A stretch of 64,000 nt of DNA from Marinobacter xestospongiae (GCF_023156385.1 NZ_JAKZAK010000028.1:1-64000); one strand, 5' to 3'; counted from the stretch's first letter, positions 1 through 7,896 are shown. The notes: generated by a model not told the origin, from the sequence alone. Numbers and translations are program-made.

Positions 1-425
1 TGAATGCTCCCATGCCGCCCCTGATTGGTTAAATTCAGGCGAAACCGCCAACTGGACAACTAGGCTGACAGAGGGGGTTGCCATCGGCGGTTGCGAGCGA
101 ACGAGATGGACACCGATAGCGTCTGCGGAGGTAACCTCGCCGGTGATTGAGCAGAAGTCAGCAGACGGCATAGTAGCCAAATGCCCATCGTAATGGGTGG
201 GACAGGGTGAAGGCCTGAACTCGAAAATTAATGAGGAGCCTGTGCAGCTCAATGACTCCATATCCGACCGGACCAAGGAACATTGGCGCAAAATCAGAAG
301 CCATCATTGGGGTAAGCAGGAGGTAATCGGCCGACTTGCTCTAAACGTTTTCGGGAAACGCCCTGTGCGGTCCCGCATGCAGGGTGTTGTGGGGACTGGG
401 GGCTAGATACCCCCGGTTACCCGAT
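1..425 (+). mobile_element. Group II intron, 3' portion, reverse transcriptase frame deleted
   Basis: The stretch at about 140-230 resembles the segment that precedes the reverse transcriptase frame in bacterial group II introns (a cagaagtcagcagacggcat block, then a gggacagggtgaaggcctga block). Close to the end, 361-384 folds into a domain V-like hairpin (CCCTG/CAGGG, a two-base bulge, TGCG/CGCA). It is followed by a domain VI-like hairpin at 398-414 (GGGGG/CCCCC) and an end in CCCGAT at about 425, fitting the usual AY 3' end. Between these blocks there is room for only about 100 bases instead of a roughly 1.2 kb maturase gene; the only frame (197-406, 69 codons) matches no protein I know. 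The intron 5' end lies outside the window or is lost. Its strand is opposite to the neighbouring cassette genes, as known for attC-targeting group IIC introns. The assignment comes from remembered sequence pattern, not from a fold calculation. Confidence 0.6.
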
Positions 426-847
426 CAGGTGATCTCAACGTGAAGCCTCCATTCTGGCGAATTGCGTGAGTAGCTATAACGTTCTGAGTATTCACTGATA
501 TAGCTATAACCATCCCGCCGCCCCGAAAGGTCTCGCAGGAACGACTGCAAGGCAGAAAGAACGCTGCCGCTACCATAAATTCTTAATATGGTTCGATTAT
601 TCCAGTCCCCGAAAGAAAAGTACTCATTCTGCTTGTTCTGGAGAGAGGTGAATAATTCAGCCTTGGCGTCTTCACGAGTAATCTCAACTACAAAGTCCGA
701 ATCAGAAGCCATCGAACTCGGCTCCTCTGAGCTCACGGCCTTACCGACATGATCTGCAAACAGCAAATAATCCTCTGGCTTGCCATAGAGAACGAGGTCG
801 TCGATCAATCCATTTGGCCGGAACATCTGCCTTGCTTCGATTCTCAC
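425..847 (-). CDS. Hypothetical integron cassette protein
   Basis: Unknown function. A protein of about 140 residues, acidic in the middle and rich in Tyr, Ser and Arg towards the C-terminus (YSYISEYSERYSYS). No signal peptide or membrane segment is seen. The frame stays open back to a TTG at 880, but that lies inside the upstream attC site. The GTG at 847, just after the attC boundary, or the ATG at 826 is more credible. The stop codon at 425-427 coincides with the intron 3' end, so the original C-terminus and attC site of this cassette may have been lost. The pattern hydrophobic-LVLYGKPEDYLLFADHV near the start loosely recalls small immunity-type proteins, but this is too weak to name. Confidence 0.6.
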   Translation of the reverse strand: MRIEARQMFRPNGLIDDLVLYGKPEDYLLFADHVGKAVSSEEPSSMASDSDFVVEITREDAKAELFTSLQNKQNEYFSFGDWNNRTILRIYGSGSVLSALQSFLRDLSGRRDGYSYISEYSERYSYSRNSPEWRLHVEIT

Positions 848-856
848 GACTGTCTC

Positions 857-934
857 ACCTAACGCAAAAATTTGCGGCAATTTTGGAGTGGCGAAGCCAC
901 GGAGAAATTGTCCGGCAACATTGCCTTGTTAGGC
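857..934 (-). repeat. attC recombination site 1 (cassette boundary)
   Basis: Read on the minus strand, the 78-base site begins with GCCTAAC (R'' consensus RYYYAAC) and ends with GTTAGGT (R' consensus GTTRRRY). In between are long imperfect complementary arms (AATGTTGCCG pairing with the TTGCCGCAAATT side) and a central GTGGC-TTC-GCCAC hairpin. The TAA stop of the upstream cassette gene (929-931) falls inside R'', which is usual for integron cassettes. Confidence 0.9.
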
Positions 935-1204
935 ATATTGACTCGAACGTTTGCGGACCAGCCTGAACTCATGGGGGTAAAGGTATAGGCCGCCGTACAG
1001 GCAGCCACCGTCCTCTTGCACCCAGTAGCTAACGCTAATTTGTTGGTCGTCGTTAACAAATTCATCAATCTTGTAATCATTATTGAGCATCGCCAAAGTA
1101 TGCGGTTTTTCGTCGTCGGCAAGGATGCTTATGATTTCGTCCCGTATATGGATGACCTTGACCACGTCTCCGAGATTAACCAAATTTCCGTCAATGTCCT
1201 TCAT
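929..1204 (-). CDS. Hypothetical integron cassette protein
   Basis: Unknown function. It is a 91-residue acidic protein starting MKDIDGNLVNLGDVVKVIHI. The N-terminal part looks like a small beta-barrel of the kind found in many cassette-encoded proteins, and the C-terminus ends in a basic YPHEFRLVRKR stretch. The gene fills its cassette almost exactly: the ATG lies 11 bases after the R' core of attC site 2 and the stop is inside attC site 1. This tight fit supports it as a real cassette gene. No signal peptide or membrane segment is seen. Confidence 0.8.
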   Translation of the reverse strand: MKDIDGNLVNLGDVVKVIHIRDEIISILADDEKPHTLAMLNNDYKIDEFVNDDQQISVSYWVQEDGGCLYGGLYLYPHEFRLVRKRSSQYA

Positions 1205-1214
1205 ATCCGAACCC

Positions 1215-1298
1215 GCCTAACGCTTGCAGCATGCGCGCCCTTGGAATGTAGCCGAAGGCGCAATGTAAAGGGCGTCGCCGTGCCTGCACTGGTTAGTT
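1215..1298 (-). repeat. attC recombination site 2 (cassette boundary)
   Basis: On the minus strand, the 84-base site starts with AACTAAC (R''-like, one mismatch to RYYYAAC) and ends with a perfect R' GTTAGGC at 1215-1221. Complementary arms are visible (CAGTGCAGGCACGGCGACGCCC against GGGCGCGCATGCTGCAAG) with a CGCCTTCGGC-type centre. It separates the 194-codon cassette from the 91-codon cassette, and both genes run in the direction expected for the site. Confidence 0.85.
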
Positions 1299-1321
1299 TA
1301 TCGACGACGGCGCGCAGATCG

Positions 1322-1906
1322 TTACTTGCTTGACTCAGGTTTCAAATGCTCTTCCCACGGCAACTCAAAGTCATCTACAAATCCCTGAACATGTTCTGGT
1401 CTTTTGTATTTATCGGAAACGTGCTTTATCACTCGCTCTAGCATTTCTTCCGTGGATTTTTGTCTATTCGGGGTAAAAACTCTGCCCTCATCAAGGTCAA
1501 GTTGCTTTTTAACGTTTTGGATATGGACACGATTCCGCACTTGGCGTAGCTCGTCTAGCTTTTCATACAAGTCAGACCCAGACGCCCCCAACAAGTCGTG
1601 CTTTTTTGCCGAGGCAATATAGGTTTGCAGTTGGTCCAGAGTCTTACTCCGCACATCGTCCAATACCTGAGTGGCGATATTTTGAACGCCCTCACTCGTA
1701 TGACTTTTGATCCGAAAGAAGAGGTCATGAAGAAGAGCCTCGATTATTGAGACCAACGTGATGGTTATTGGCTTGCAGAAAAGTCGAGCTTCCGACGGCG
1801 AGGCTGCATTTTGCGCCGCGTAAAGAGCCTTAAGACAGTTCAGGTTGTAATTGATGTTGTCGCCGGTTTTGAACTCGCCAATAAACCCGCTATTCACTTT
1901 GAACAT
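1322..1906 (-). CDS. Hypothetical cassette protein, possible HEPN-like fold
   Basis: A 194-residue protein, predicted mostly alpha-helical and without a signal peptide. A hydrophobic helix (residues about 48-66, ITLVSIIEALLHDLFF) is followed by a charged helical region. Around residues 121-128 is RQVRNRVH, an Arg-x6-His pattern with an internal RN pair, resembling the active-site motif of HEPN ribonucleases and of HEPN toxin or defence proteins. The match is short, so the family is a suggestion only. It is the first cassette of the array: its stop lies 24 bases before attC site 2, and a GTTAGTT core (1952-1958, minus strand) lies just upstream. The ATG at 1906 follows a GAGGTGAAAG ribosome-binding site. 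Confidence 0.75.
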   Translation of the reverse strand: MFKVNSGFIGEFKTGDNINYNLNCLKALYAAQNAASPSEARLFCKPITITLVSIIEALLHDLFFRIKSHTSEGVQNIATQVLDDVRSKTLDQLQTYIASAKKHDLLGASGSDLYEKLDELRQVRNRVHIQNVKKQLDLDEGRVFTPNRQKSTEEMLERVIKHVSDKYKRPEHVQGFVDDFELPWEEHLKPESSK

Positions 1907-2268
1907 TCTTTCACCTCTTCCTTGTCATGGTTCCTGATGCTGATTTTCGAAAACTAACATTGATTCAACGTCACATGACGTGTTTAAACACGTCACCATA
2001 CGCAATACCCCGACACATTCCCCCACCAACGCTAAACGCAAACCCCCGCCCTGGCAAGGGCTTAGCACTTTTGCTGCTGGTTTTCGCGGCGCGAAATGTG
2101 TCAACTGCCATAGTATCCCGATGACGGTGTCGCTTTGGGTATCATGGCCTGTTCGTATAGTGATGGGCGTTTCGTTGTCGCCGTTTCATCCCATGGCATA
2201 ATGCATCAACACTGTCTCGGGCCGTCTCTTAACCTGTGTTCCCGGGAAGGCCGGAGCAGGGAGGTCGT
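1907..2268. other. Intergenic region bordering the cassette array
   Basis: There is no gene here. It contains the minus-strand GTTAGTT core at 1952-1958, which could be the left edge of an attI-like or degenerate attC site, and the 20-base perfect palindrome at 1976-1995. No second attC core (GTTRRRY/RYYYAAC pair) follows within 150 bases. No integrase gene is found up to 5 kb, where intI would normally lie. Confidence 0.6.
1976..1995. promoter_or_regulatory. 20-bp perfect palindrome
   Basis: TGACGTGTTTAAACACGTCA reads identically on both strands. It lies 70 bases upstream of the first cassette gene, just outside the GTTAGTT core. Its size suits a dimeric regulator's operator, but no regulator gene is adjacent; the function is unknown. 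Confidence 0.45.
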
Positions 2269-2730
2269 ATGGCATCAACTATCCAGGGTAAAGAACCAAG
2301 GGTGTTTCGGGGTTTTCGGCGGTGGCTGCTGGGGTGTGTTGTGCTCGTCGGTGGGCCGGTTTGGGCGGAAATGGCTGTGCCGGTTTCGCTCAGTGTTGCC
2401 TATCCCGCTGGTGAACACCGGCTGTCGGTGTCCCGCAATGGTGATGCGTTTCTGGCCTATGCGGCCCACCCCAAGATGATTCCGCTGGCGCCTGGGACGT
2501 TCGATGTGCAGGCGCTGTATGAGCAACTGGCGCCGCACCTGCATCCGAATCTGCCTCGTGAACAACGCCCCGATCCCGAGGCCATTTACGGCATGGTTCA
2601 GGTTCGCGATGGCCAGGGGCGGACCTCGCATTATCTGATCTTTCAGGCGGACTCGTGGGTCGGGCCGTTGTTCCAGAAGGCCCGGGACAACGTTCAGGAA
2701 GACGTGCCTTCCTGGTGGCCGCCTTTATAA
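2269..2730 (+). CDS. Hypothetical exported protein
   Basis: Unknown function. A 153-residue protein; the ATG at 2269 was chosen because an AGGGAGGT ribosome-binding site precedes it at 2257-2264, although the frame is open further upstream. A hydrophobic stretch (WLLGCVVLVGGPVWAEM, residues about 18-34) ending in VWA-E looks like a Sec signal peptide. The mature part has no recognisable domain; it carries a YGMVQVRDGQGRTSHYLIFQ beta-like stretch and ends in PSWWPPL. It stands alone, 118 bases before the next gene. Confidence 0.7.
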   Translation: MASTIQGKEPRVFRGFRRWLLGCVVLVGGPVWAEMAVPVSLSVAYPAGEHRLSVSRNGDAFLAYAAHPKMIPLAPGTFDVQALYEQLAPHLHPNLPREQRPDPEAIYGMVQVRDGQGRTSHYLIFQADSWVGPLFQKARDNVQEDVPSWWPPL

Positions 2731-2848
2731 GGCGTGCGTCATGTCTGCGAGCGCTGCGGACCCTTGCTTCCATCCCGCCGCGCAATCTCCATCCAGCGTT
2801 CTGACCCGTGCTATGCTGCGGCCGTATCCTGCTGAATAAAGAGAAGAA

Positions 2849-3610
2849 ATGGTTGAGGTATCAAACTACCCCGGTTTGCCATGGGGCGTCCGCTGGCACC
2901 TGAAACAGCATCGCCTGGGCTGGCATTACTTTATTGGCGCCCGTCAGACCCTGCGGGTGATGATCGGGCTCATCTGCCTGATCTGCTTGCTGCCGTCCGC
3001 GGTGATGGCGGTGGTGCTGGAGGGTGGGGAAGGTGTGTTCTATGCGGTGGTTGCCGGGGTGCTGGCACTGGCAACGCTGATACTGACCGGTGTACGGCAG
3101 CACCTGGTGTTCGATGCCACGGAACAGGCGCTGGTGGAGCGCCGTGGCTGGTGGCGAACACCGCGGAAGGAGCGGCAGCGCTGGTTGCTGGCCGACGTAA
3201 CCGCAGTGGTTGCCCCGATTGCTTCGGTGGAGCAGGGCTGTCAGTTGGAGATTGTTGACCATCGCTACACCATTGGCAGCTGGGACGATACCGCTGCTCT
3301 GGCTCGCTTTCTGCGGACTGTCTATGGGGTTCGGGCGATGGATCGGGTGACCTGCTGGCCCGAGACACGGCCCCTGGACGCTGAGGCTGCCGAGACGCCG
3401 AGCCCGCAACCAACGGGCGTTCAATCAACCACCGCTCAATCAAAGAGGCCCGGCGCGACGGTTTCCGGCACGGCTTCTCCGATGCCCGAGGCGGCTGGCT
3501 CACCGGGTCACTATGTACCGGTCTGGGATCAGCGGCCGCTGTTAAAGCTGGCGCTGGCGTTTCCTGCGTTCGTGCTGATCGGGTATGGCCTGTCGTTGCT
3601 GGGAGGATAA
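2849..3610 (+). CDS. Membrane protein of unknown function
   Basis: A 253-residue inner-membrane protein. Two closely spaced transmembrane segments (residues about 36-57 and 63-82) are followed by a soluble domain with beta-strand pattern (HLVFDATEQALVERRGWW, then WLLADVTAVV), like that of PH-domain membrane proteins. Next come a low-complexity Pro/Ser/Thr linker (about 175-220) and a last transmembrane segment at the very C-terminus (about 233-251). The next gene starts 4 bases after the stop and has a similar layout, so the two probably work together. No family name can be given. Confidence 0.75.
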   Translation: MVEVSNYPGLPWGVRWHLKQHRLGWHYFIGARQTLRVMIGLICLICLLPSAVMAVVLEGGEGVFYAVVAGVLALATLILTGVRQHLVFDATEQALVERRGWWRTPRKERQRWLLADVTAVVAPIASVEQGCQLEIVDHRYTIGSWDDTAALARFLRTVYGVRAMDRVTCWPETRPLDAEAAETPSPQPTGVQSTTAQSKRPGATVSGTASPMPEAAGSPGHYVPVWDQRPLLKLALAFPAFVLIGYGLSLLGG

Positions 3611-3614
3611 TGGC

Positions 3615-4082
3615 ATGAGCAAATGGAAGATCGTCTCGCCGACTCAGGGGCGTCTGGTGTTTGGTCGCTGGGCCTGGTTGATGGCTGTACCGCTGATGCT
3701 GGTGGTGATTCCACTGGCAGTATTCGGCATGCCAGCGGAGAACGGCGCCATTCTGGGCTGGGCGACCGCCGCCACGCTGGCCTGGCACGCTCTCTTCGGT
3801 TGCCACAAGCTGGAGATCGATCTGCAACAGGGTGTCTTCCGGCAGTCCATTCGCAGCCTGTATCCGGCCGCGCAGCTGGAGGTACCGCTGGCGGACGTTG
3901 CCGGCTTCTGCACCGCCGCATCGCTGCTGGAGGCCCGGCGGTATGATCTGGTGCTGGTCACCCGTCAGGGTCAGCGCCTGCCGTTGCTGCGCAGGATAGG
4001 GCGCTCCCGGGCGGAGACCTATGGCAAGGATCTGGCGGCGTTCTGTGACCGGCCCTATCGGCGGGAGTGGGAGGCGAAGTGA
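3615..4082 (+). CDS. Membrane protein of unknown function
   Basis: A 155-residue protein beginning MSKWKIVSPTQG. The start at 3615 follows a GGGAGGA ribosome-binding site inside the end of the previous gene; an ATG four bases earlier hits a stop at once. Two transmembrane segments (about 21-40 and 47-62) precede a soluble part with the pattern LEIDLQQGVFRQS ... LEVPLADVAGF, resembling bacterial PH-like domains and echoing the preceding gene. The pair is probably one transcript and a related module; function unknown. Confidence 0.75.
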   Translation: MSKWKIVSPTQGRLVFGRWAWLMAVPLMLVVIPLAVFGMPAENGAILGWATAATLAWHALFGCHKLEIDLQQGVFRQSIRSLYPAAQLEVPLADVAGFCTAASLLEARRYDLVLVTRQGQRLPLLRRIGRSRAETYGKDLAAFCDRPYRREWEAK

Positions 4083-4141
4083 GCAAATTCAGATGCTATC
4101 GTTAAAGCATAGATTCCGGTTCTTCCAGCAGGGTTACCACT

Positions 4142-5143
4142 ATGAAAGTCGCCGTATTCAACACCAAGCCCTATGAGCAGGAGATCTTCGAGCAGCTCAA
4201 CGAAGATCATCAGCTGACGTTTTTGGAGCCGCATCTGAATGCCACCACGGCTTCCCTGGCGGCAGGGTATCCGGCGGTGTGTGCGTTTGTGAACGACGAT
4301 CTTTCCGGGCCGGTGCTGGAGCAGTTGGCGGCGGCTGGTACCCGGGTGGTGGCGTTGCGATCCGCCGGGTTCAATAACGTGGATCTGGCGGTGGCGGAGC
4401 GGCTGGGTATTCCGGTGCTGCGGGTGCCGGCCTATTCACCCTATGCGGTGGCCGAGCATACCGTGGCGTTGATGTTGTCGCTCAATCGCAACCTCCATCG
4501 CGCCTACGCCCGGGTCCGGGAGGGCAACTTTGCGTTGCAGGGGCTGATGGGGTTTGATTTTCACGGTCGCACGGCGGGCATTGTGGGTACCGGCAAGATT
4601 GGCCGGGTGCTGGCCCGCATTCTCACCGGGTTTGGTATGACGGTGCTGGCAACGGACCCCTATCCCCATGATGAGTGCCTCAGCCTGGGGGTGCGCTACG
4701 TGGAGCTGGAGGAACTGCTGGCCAGGTCGGATGTGGTGTCCCTGCATTGTCCGTTGACGCCGGAAAGCCGTCACCTGATCAACGAAGCGGCGATCGCGCA
4801 GATGAAGCCGGGAGTCATGCTGATCAACACCAGCCGGGGTGCACTGATTGACAGCCGGGCGGTGATCGCCGGACTGAAATCCGGCCGGATCGGTCACCTC
4901 GGGCTGGACGTCTACGAGGAGGAAGCCGATCTGTTTTTTGAGGACCTGTCAGACCAGGTCATCCAGGACGATGTTTTCAGCCGCCTGCTGACCTTCCCCA
5001 ATGTGGTGATCACCGCGCATCAGGCGTTCTTTACCCGCAACGCCCTGGAAAACATTGTCTCGACCACGCTGGCCAACCTCGACGAGTTCGACCGCACCGG
5101 CGAGTGCGGCAACCGGGTGATTCAGTCACAGGTGGCCGGGTAG
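4142..5143 (+). CDS. ldhA: D-lactate dehydrogenase (2-hydroxyacid dehydrogenase)
   Basis: Cytoplasmic NAD-dependent enzyme that reduces pyruvate to D-lactate. At 333 residues it has the normal length for the LdhA family. Visible features are the substrate loop LRSAGFNNVD (72-81), the Rossmann motif GTGKIG (149-154), the catalytic Arg in NTSRG (about 232), a Glu in DVYEEE (about 260) and the catalytic His in TAHQAF (293). The gene is alone and converges on the atu operon. Its stop codon lies in the loop of an 11-bp hairpin that may end transcription in both directions. Other 2-hydroxyacid dehydrogenases are possible, but the whole sequence reads like fermentative LdhA. Confidence 0.9.
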   Translation: MKVAVFNTKPYEQEIFEQLNEDHQLTFLEPHLNATTASLAAGYPAVCAFVNDDLSGPVLEQLAAAGTRVVALRSAGFNNVDLAVAERLGIPVLRVPAYSPYAVAEHTVALMLSLNRNLHRAYARVREGNFALQGLMGFDFHGRTAGIVGTGKIGRVLARILTGFGMTVLATDPYPHDECLSLGVRYVELEELLARSDVVSLHCPLTPESRHLINEAAIAQMKPGVMLINTSRGALIDSRAVIAGLKSGRIGHLGLDVYEEEADLFFEDLSDQVIQDDVFSRLLTFPNVVITAHQAFFTRNALENIVSTTLANLDEFDRTGECGNRVIQSQVAG

Positions 5144-5155
5144 TCCGGTCACCTG
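5129..5155. terminator. Hairpin over the ldhA stop codon, between convergent genes
   Basis: CAGGTGGCCGG (5129-5139) pairs with CCGGTCACCTG (5145-5155), with one G-T wobble. The five-base loop includes the TAG stop codon of ldhA. There is no T tract on either side, so terminator function is inferred from its position between two convergent genes. Confidence 0.4.
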
Positions 5156-5179
5156 TGCCCAGTTGCTCAGCCGGCCCCC

Positions 5180-7009
5180 TCAGAAGCTGACCTTGCCATC
5201 GCTGATGTACTGCTCCTGTGCCGGAGTCACCAGGGTGTATTCTTGGGTTCTCGGCAGCCAGACGTACACATCATCCTCCGCTTTGGCGGTGCTGTAGCCC
5301 AGTTTCTGGATGTCGACCTTGCGGTACTTGAAGGTGCCGGTTTTCTCGATGCCGTCGGTCACCCGGATGAAGACGGGCACCGCATAGGCCGGCAGGTTGT
5401 CGTTGAGGTAGGCGAACAGTGCCTGGATGTCGAATGACGCGCCGCCGTTCTGGGGCACCAGGGTGACCATGCCGGCTTTGCCGTTGGTGTGGGGAATTTC
5501 GACGCCGTAGACGATGGCTTCTTCCACCATGCCGGAGCCGTCAATGATGTTTTCAACCTCGGTGGTGGAAACATTCTCGCCCTTCCAACGGAAAGTGTCG
5601 CCCATGCGATCGACGAATTGCAGGTGGCGGAAGCCAATCTCCTTCAGCACGTCACCGGTGTTGAACCATTCGTCACCCTTCTTGAAGGCGTCGCGGAGAA
5701 TGGATTTCTCGGTGGCTTCTTTCTGGGTATAGCCCTCAAACGACCACTTCCTGGTGATTTCTCCGATCAGTAGACCGGGGTCCCCGGGTGCGACTTCTTC
5801 CATGAAACCCTGATCGTTGCGGATCGGGTCGCGGGTACCCTCGTGGAACTTCACCAGTTTGTAGGGCGCGGTGGAGAAGCCCACGGTGTTGTCCATGTTG
5901 AAGAAGTTGCTGAAGCCGATGTTGCCCTCACTGGAGGCGTACAGCTCGGCCACGGTGTCGATACCAAAGCGCTCCTTGAACGGTTTCCAGATGGACGGTC
6001 GCAGGCCGTTGCCGATCATTTTGGTGAGGGTGTGGTAGCGGTCCTGGTCGCTGGCAGGCTGGTTCAGCAGGTAGCGGCACAGCTCGCCGACGTAGCCGAA
6101 GGTGGTGGCCTGGTAGCGGCGGATGTCGTCCCAGAACGCGCTGGCGGAGAACTTGCGCCGCAGGGCAATGGCCGAGCCACCGGCCAGCACCGAGCCCCAG
6201 CACACCAGCAGCGCGGTGCCGTGGTACAGGGGCAGGGTGCAATAGAGTACATCCTCCGGCTCCATGTTCAGGGACATCAGCCCGAAGCCGCCATAGGCCT
6301 TGATGAACTTGCGATGGGAACCGGGAGCGGCCTTCGGCAGCCCGGTGGTGCCGGAGGTAAACAGGTAGATGGCGGTATCACCCAGGGTGGGCGGGTCCAG
6401 TACCACCGGGTCGACACCACGGAAGCTGCTCACCTGCTCCGCCAGGTTGGCGTAGCCTTCAGGGGCATCGCCAAACACGTTGAGGGTGTTGGCATCCGCG
6501 AGGAACTGGAACGGCTGCGGGTGGTCCAGCTGGAGCTCGTCCCGGACGCCGTCGAAGGCGTCGGTGAGTTCCTCGCCCACCACCACCATCTTGGGTTCGA
6601 TCAGGTTGATGCTGTGAGCCAGTACCTTACCTTTCTGGGAGGTGTTCAGCATGGCGCAGGCCACGCCAATCTTGGCTGCGCCGGCAACCACCGCCAGCAG
6701 TTCCGGGCGGTTTTCCAGGAACACCGCAATGGCGTCTCCTTTCTGCAGGCCCTGGACGCGGAAGAAGTGGGCATAGCGGTTGGCCCACTCATTGAAGTCG
6801 CCCCAGCTGATGCGGAAGTCATCGCTGAGAATGGCCGGCCGGTTGCGGTAACGCCGGGCATTGCGTTCAATCAGCGTGCCCAGGGTCAGGGGCTTCTGGT
6901 CGTCCTTGACGGAGTAGTAGTAGAAGCCCCGGGCAATGGTGGGAAAGCGCCGCAGAATGCCAGGCAGACTGCGGACAAGGTCACGTGCGGAAACGGTATG
7001 TTCGGTCAT
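5180..7009 (-). CDS. atuH: Very-long-chain/terpenoid acyl-CoA synthetase AtuH
   Basis: ATP-dependent acyl-CoA ligase of the fatty-acid-transport-protein type (609 residues). In this context it should activate citronellic, geranic or related acids to CoA thioesters. Visible features are the AMP-binding P-loop LFTSGTTGLPK (about 217-227), the YASSEGN adenine motif (about 355) and the FNTGDVL motif (about 450) with the conserved Asp. It is the last gene of the minus-strand atu operon, as in P. aeruginosa where PA2893 (atuH) closes the cluster, and lies 59 bases after atuG. General long-chain fatty acid activation is an alternative. Confidence 0.88.
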   Translation of the reverse strand: MTEHTVSARDLVRSLPGILRRFPTIARGFYYYSVKDDQKPLTLGTLIERNARRYRNRPAILSDDFRISWGDFNEWANRYAHFFRVQGLQKGDAIAVFLENRPELLAVVAGAAKIGVACAMLNTSQKGKVLAHSINLIEPKMVVVGEELTDAFDGVRDELQLDHPQPFQFLADANTLNVFGDAPEGYANLAEQVSSFRGVDPVVLDPPTLGDTAIYLFTSGTTGLPKAAPGSHRKFIKAYGGFGLMSLNMEPEDVLYCTLPLYHGTALLVCWGSVLAGGSAIALRRKFSASAFWDDIRRYQATTFGYVGELCRYLLNQPASDQDRYHTLTKMIGNGLRPSIWKPFKERFGIDTVAELYASSEGNIGFSNFFNMDNTVGFSTAPYKLVKFHEGTRDPIRNDQGFMEEVAPGDPGLLIGEITRKWSFEGYTQKEATEKSILRDAFKKGDEWFNTGDVLKEIGFRHLQFVDRMGDTFRWKGENVSTTEVENIIDGSGMVEEAIVYGVEIPHTNGKAGMVTLVPQNGGASFDIQALFAYLNDNLPAYAVPVFIRVTDGIEKTGTFKYRKVDIQKLGYSTAKAEDDVYVWLPRTQEYTLVTPAQEQYISDGKVSF

Positions 7010-7068
7010 ACGATCATCCAGTTGGTACGTTGTTATTGGTATGTGCCCGGAAGATCGACGCTTCCGGG

Positions 7069-7896
7069 TCAGTCCAGGAACAGGTCCGGCAGCAACGGTT
7101 TGCTGCCGTCGCCATACCGGTAATGCTCAAAGTCAGTGATGCCATCCTGTCGCAGCAGGTCCTCGTCGATCAGCGCCTGGCCGGTGAGCGAGTGGTCACC
7201 GCGGCACAGGATGCTGAGCGCCGCATCGGCCATGATCTCGGGCTTGCGGCCCTGGGCCATCATCTGTGGGCCGCCCACTTCGAACTCGATGGCGGCGGTG
7301 GCAATCAGGGTTTTCGGCCACAGCGCGTTGACGGCGATGCCATGGCTGCGGAATTCCTCGGCCATGCCCAGGGTCAACATGGTCATGGCGTACTTGGTGG
7401 TGGTGTAGGGGCCATACTGGGCAAACCACTTGGGTGCCAGGTTCAGTGGCGGCGACAGGCTGAGGATGTGGGCCTGGTCGGACTGCTTCAGCCACGGCAA
7501 CGCCGCCTGGCTGCAGGTGAATACCGCGCGGGCGTTGACCTGGTGCATCAGGTCGTAACGGCTGGGCTTGAGCTTCTCGACGCCCTGCAGGCGGATCGCG
7601 CCAGCGTTGTTGACCAGCATGTCGAGACCGCCAAAGTGCTCCGCAGCCTCATCGATGCGGGCTTTGACCATGGCGTCGTCCCGCACATCCAGCACCAGTG
7701 GCAGGGCCTGGCCGCCGGCCTCACGCACTTCCTCGGCTACCGAGTGAATGGTGCCCGGCAGCTTCGGGTGTGGGGTGTCGGACTTGGCGGCAATCACCAC
7801 GTTGGCGCCTTCCCGGGCGCAGGCGAGGGCGATGGCGCGGCCGATGCCACGGCTGCCCCCGGTGATAAAAACGGTTCGGTTGGTCAGTCGGCTCAT
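7069..7896 (-). CDS. atuG: Short-chain dehydrogenase AtuG
   Basis: An NAD(P)-dependent short-chain dehydrogenase of 275 residues, PA2892-like. The cofactor motif TGGSRGIG (12-19), NNAG (96-99) and the active-site pair Tyr164/Lys168 (YTTTK) are intact, so it should be catalytically competent. Its place in the acyclic terpene pathway is inferred from cluster position; oxidation of an alcohol or 3-hydroxyacyl-CoA intermediate is plausible. The start codon overlaps the atuF stop (ATGA), giving translational coupling. It also resembles the dehydrogenase part of HSDL2-type proteins. Confidence 0.88.
   Translation of the reverse strand: MSRLTNRTVFITGGSRGIGRAIALACAREGANVVIAAKSDTPHPKLPGTIHSVAEEVREAGGQALPLVLDVRDDAMVKARIDEAAEHFGGLDMLVNNAGAIRLQGVEKLKPSRYDLMHQVNARAVFTCSQAALPWLKQSDQAHILSLSPPLNLAPKWFAQYGPYTTTKYAMTMLTLGMAEEFRSHGIAVNALWPKTLIATAAIEFEVGGPQMMAQGRKPEIMADAALSILCRGDHSLTGQALIDEDLLRQDGITDFEHYRYGDGSKPLLPDLFLD

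Noticed and set aside
848..880. TTG start at 880 for the first cassette gene
   Set aside because: The codon lies inside attC site 1; the GTG at 847 or the ATG at 826 is outside it.
2000..5000. Integron integrase gene beside the array
   Set aside because: No tyrosine recombinase pattern is seen in any frame; all genes there have other assignments or are clearly not recombinases.
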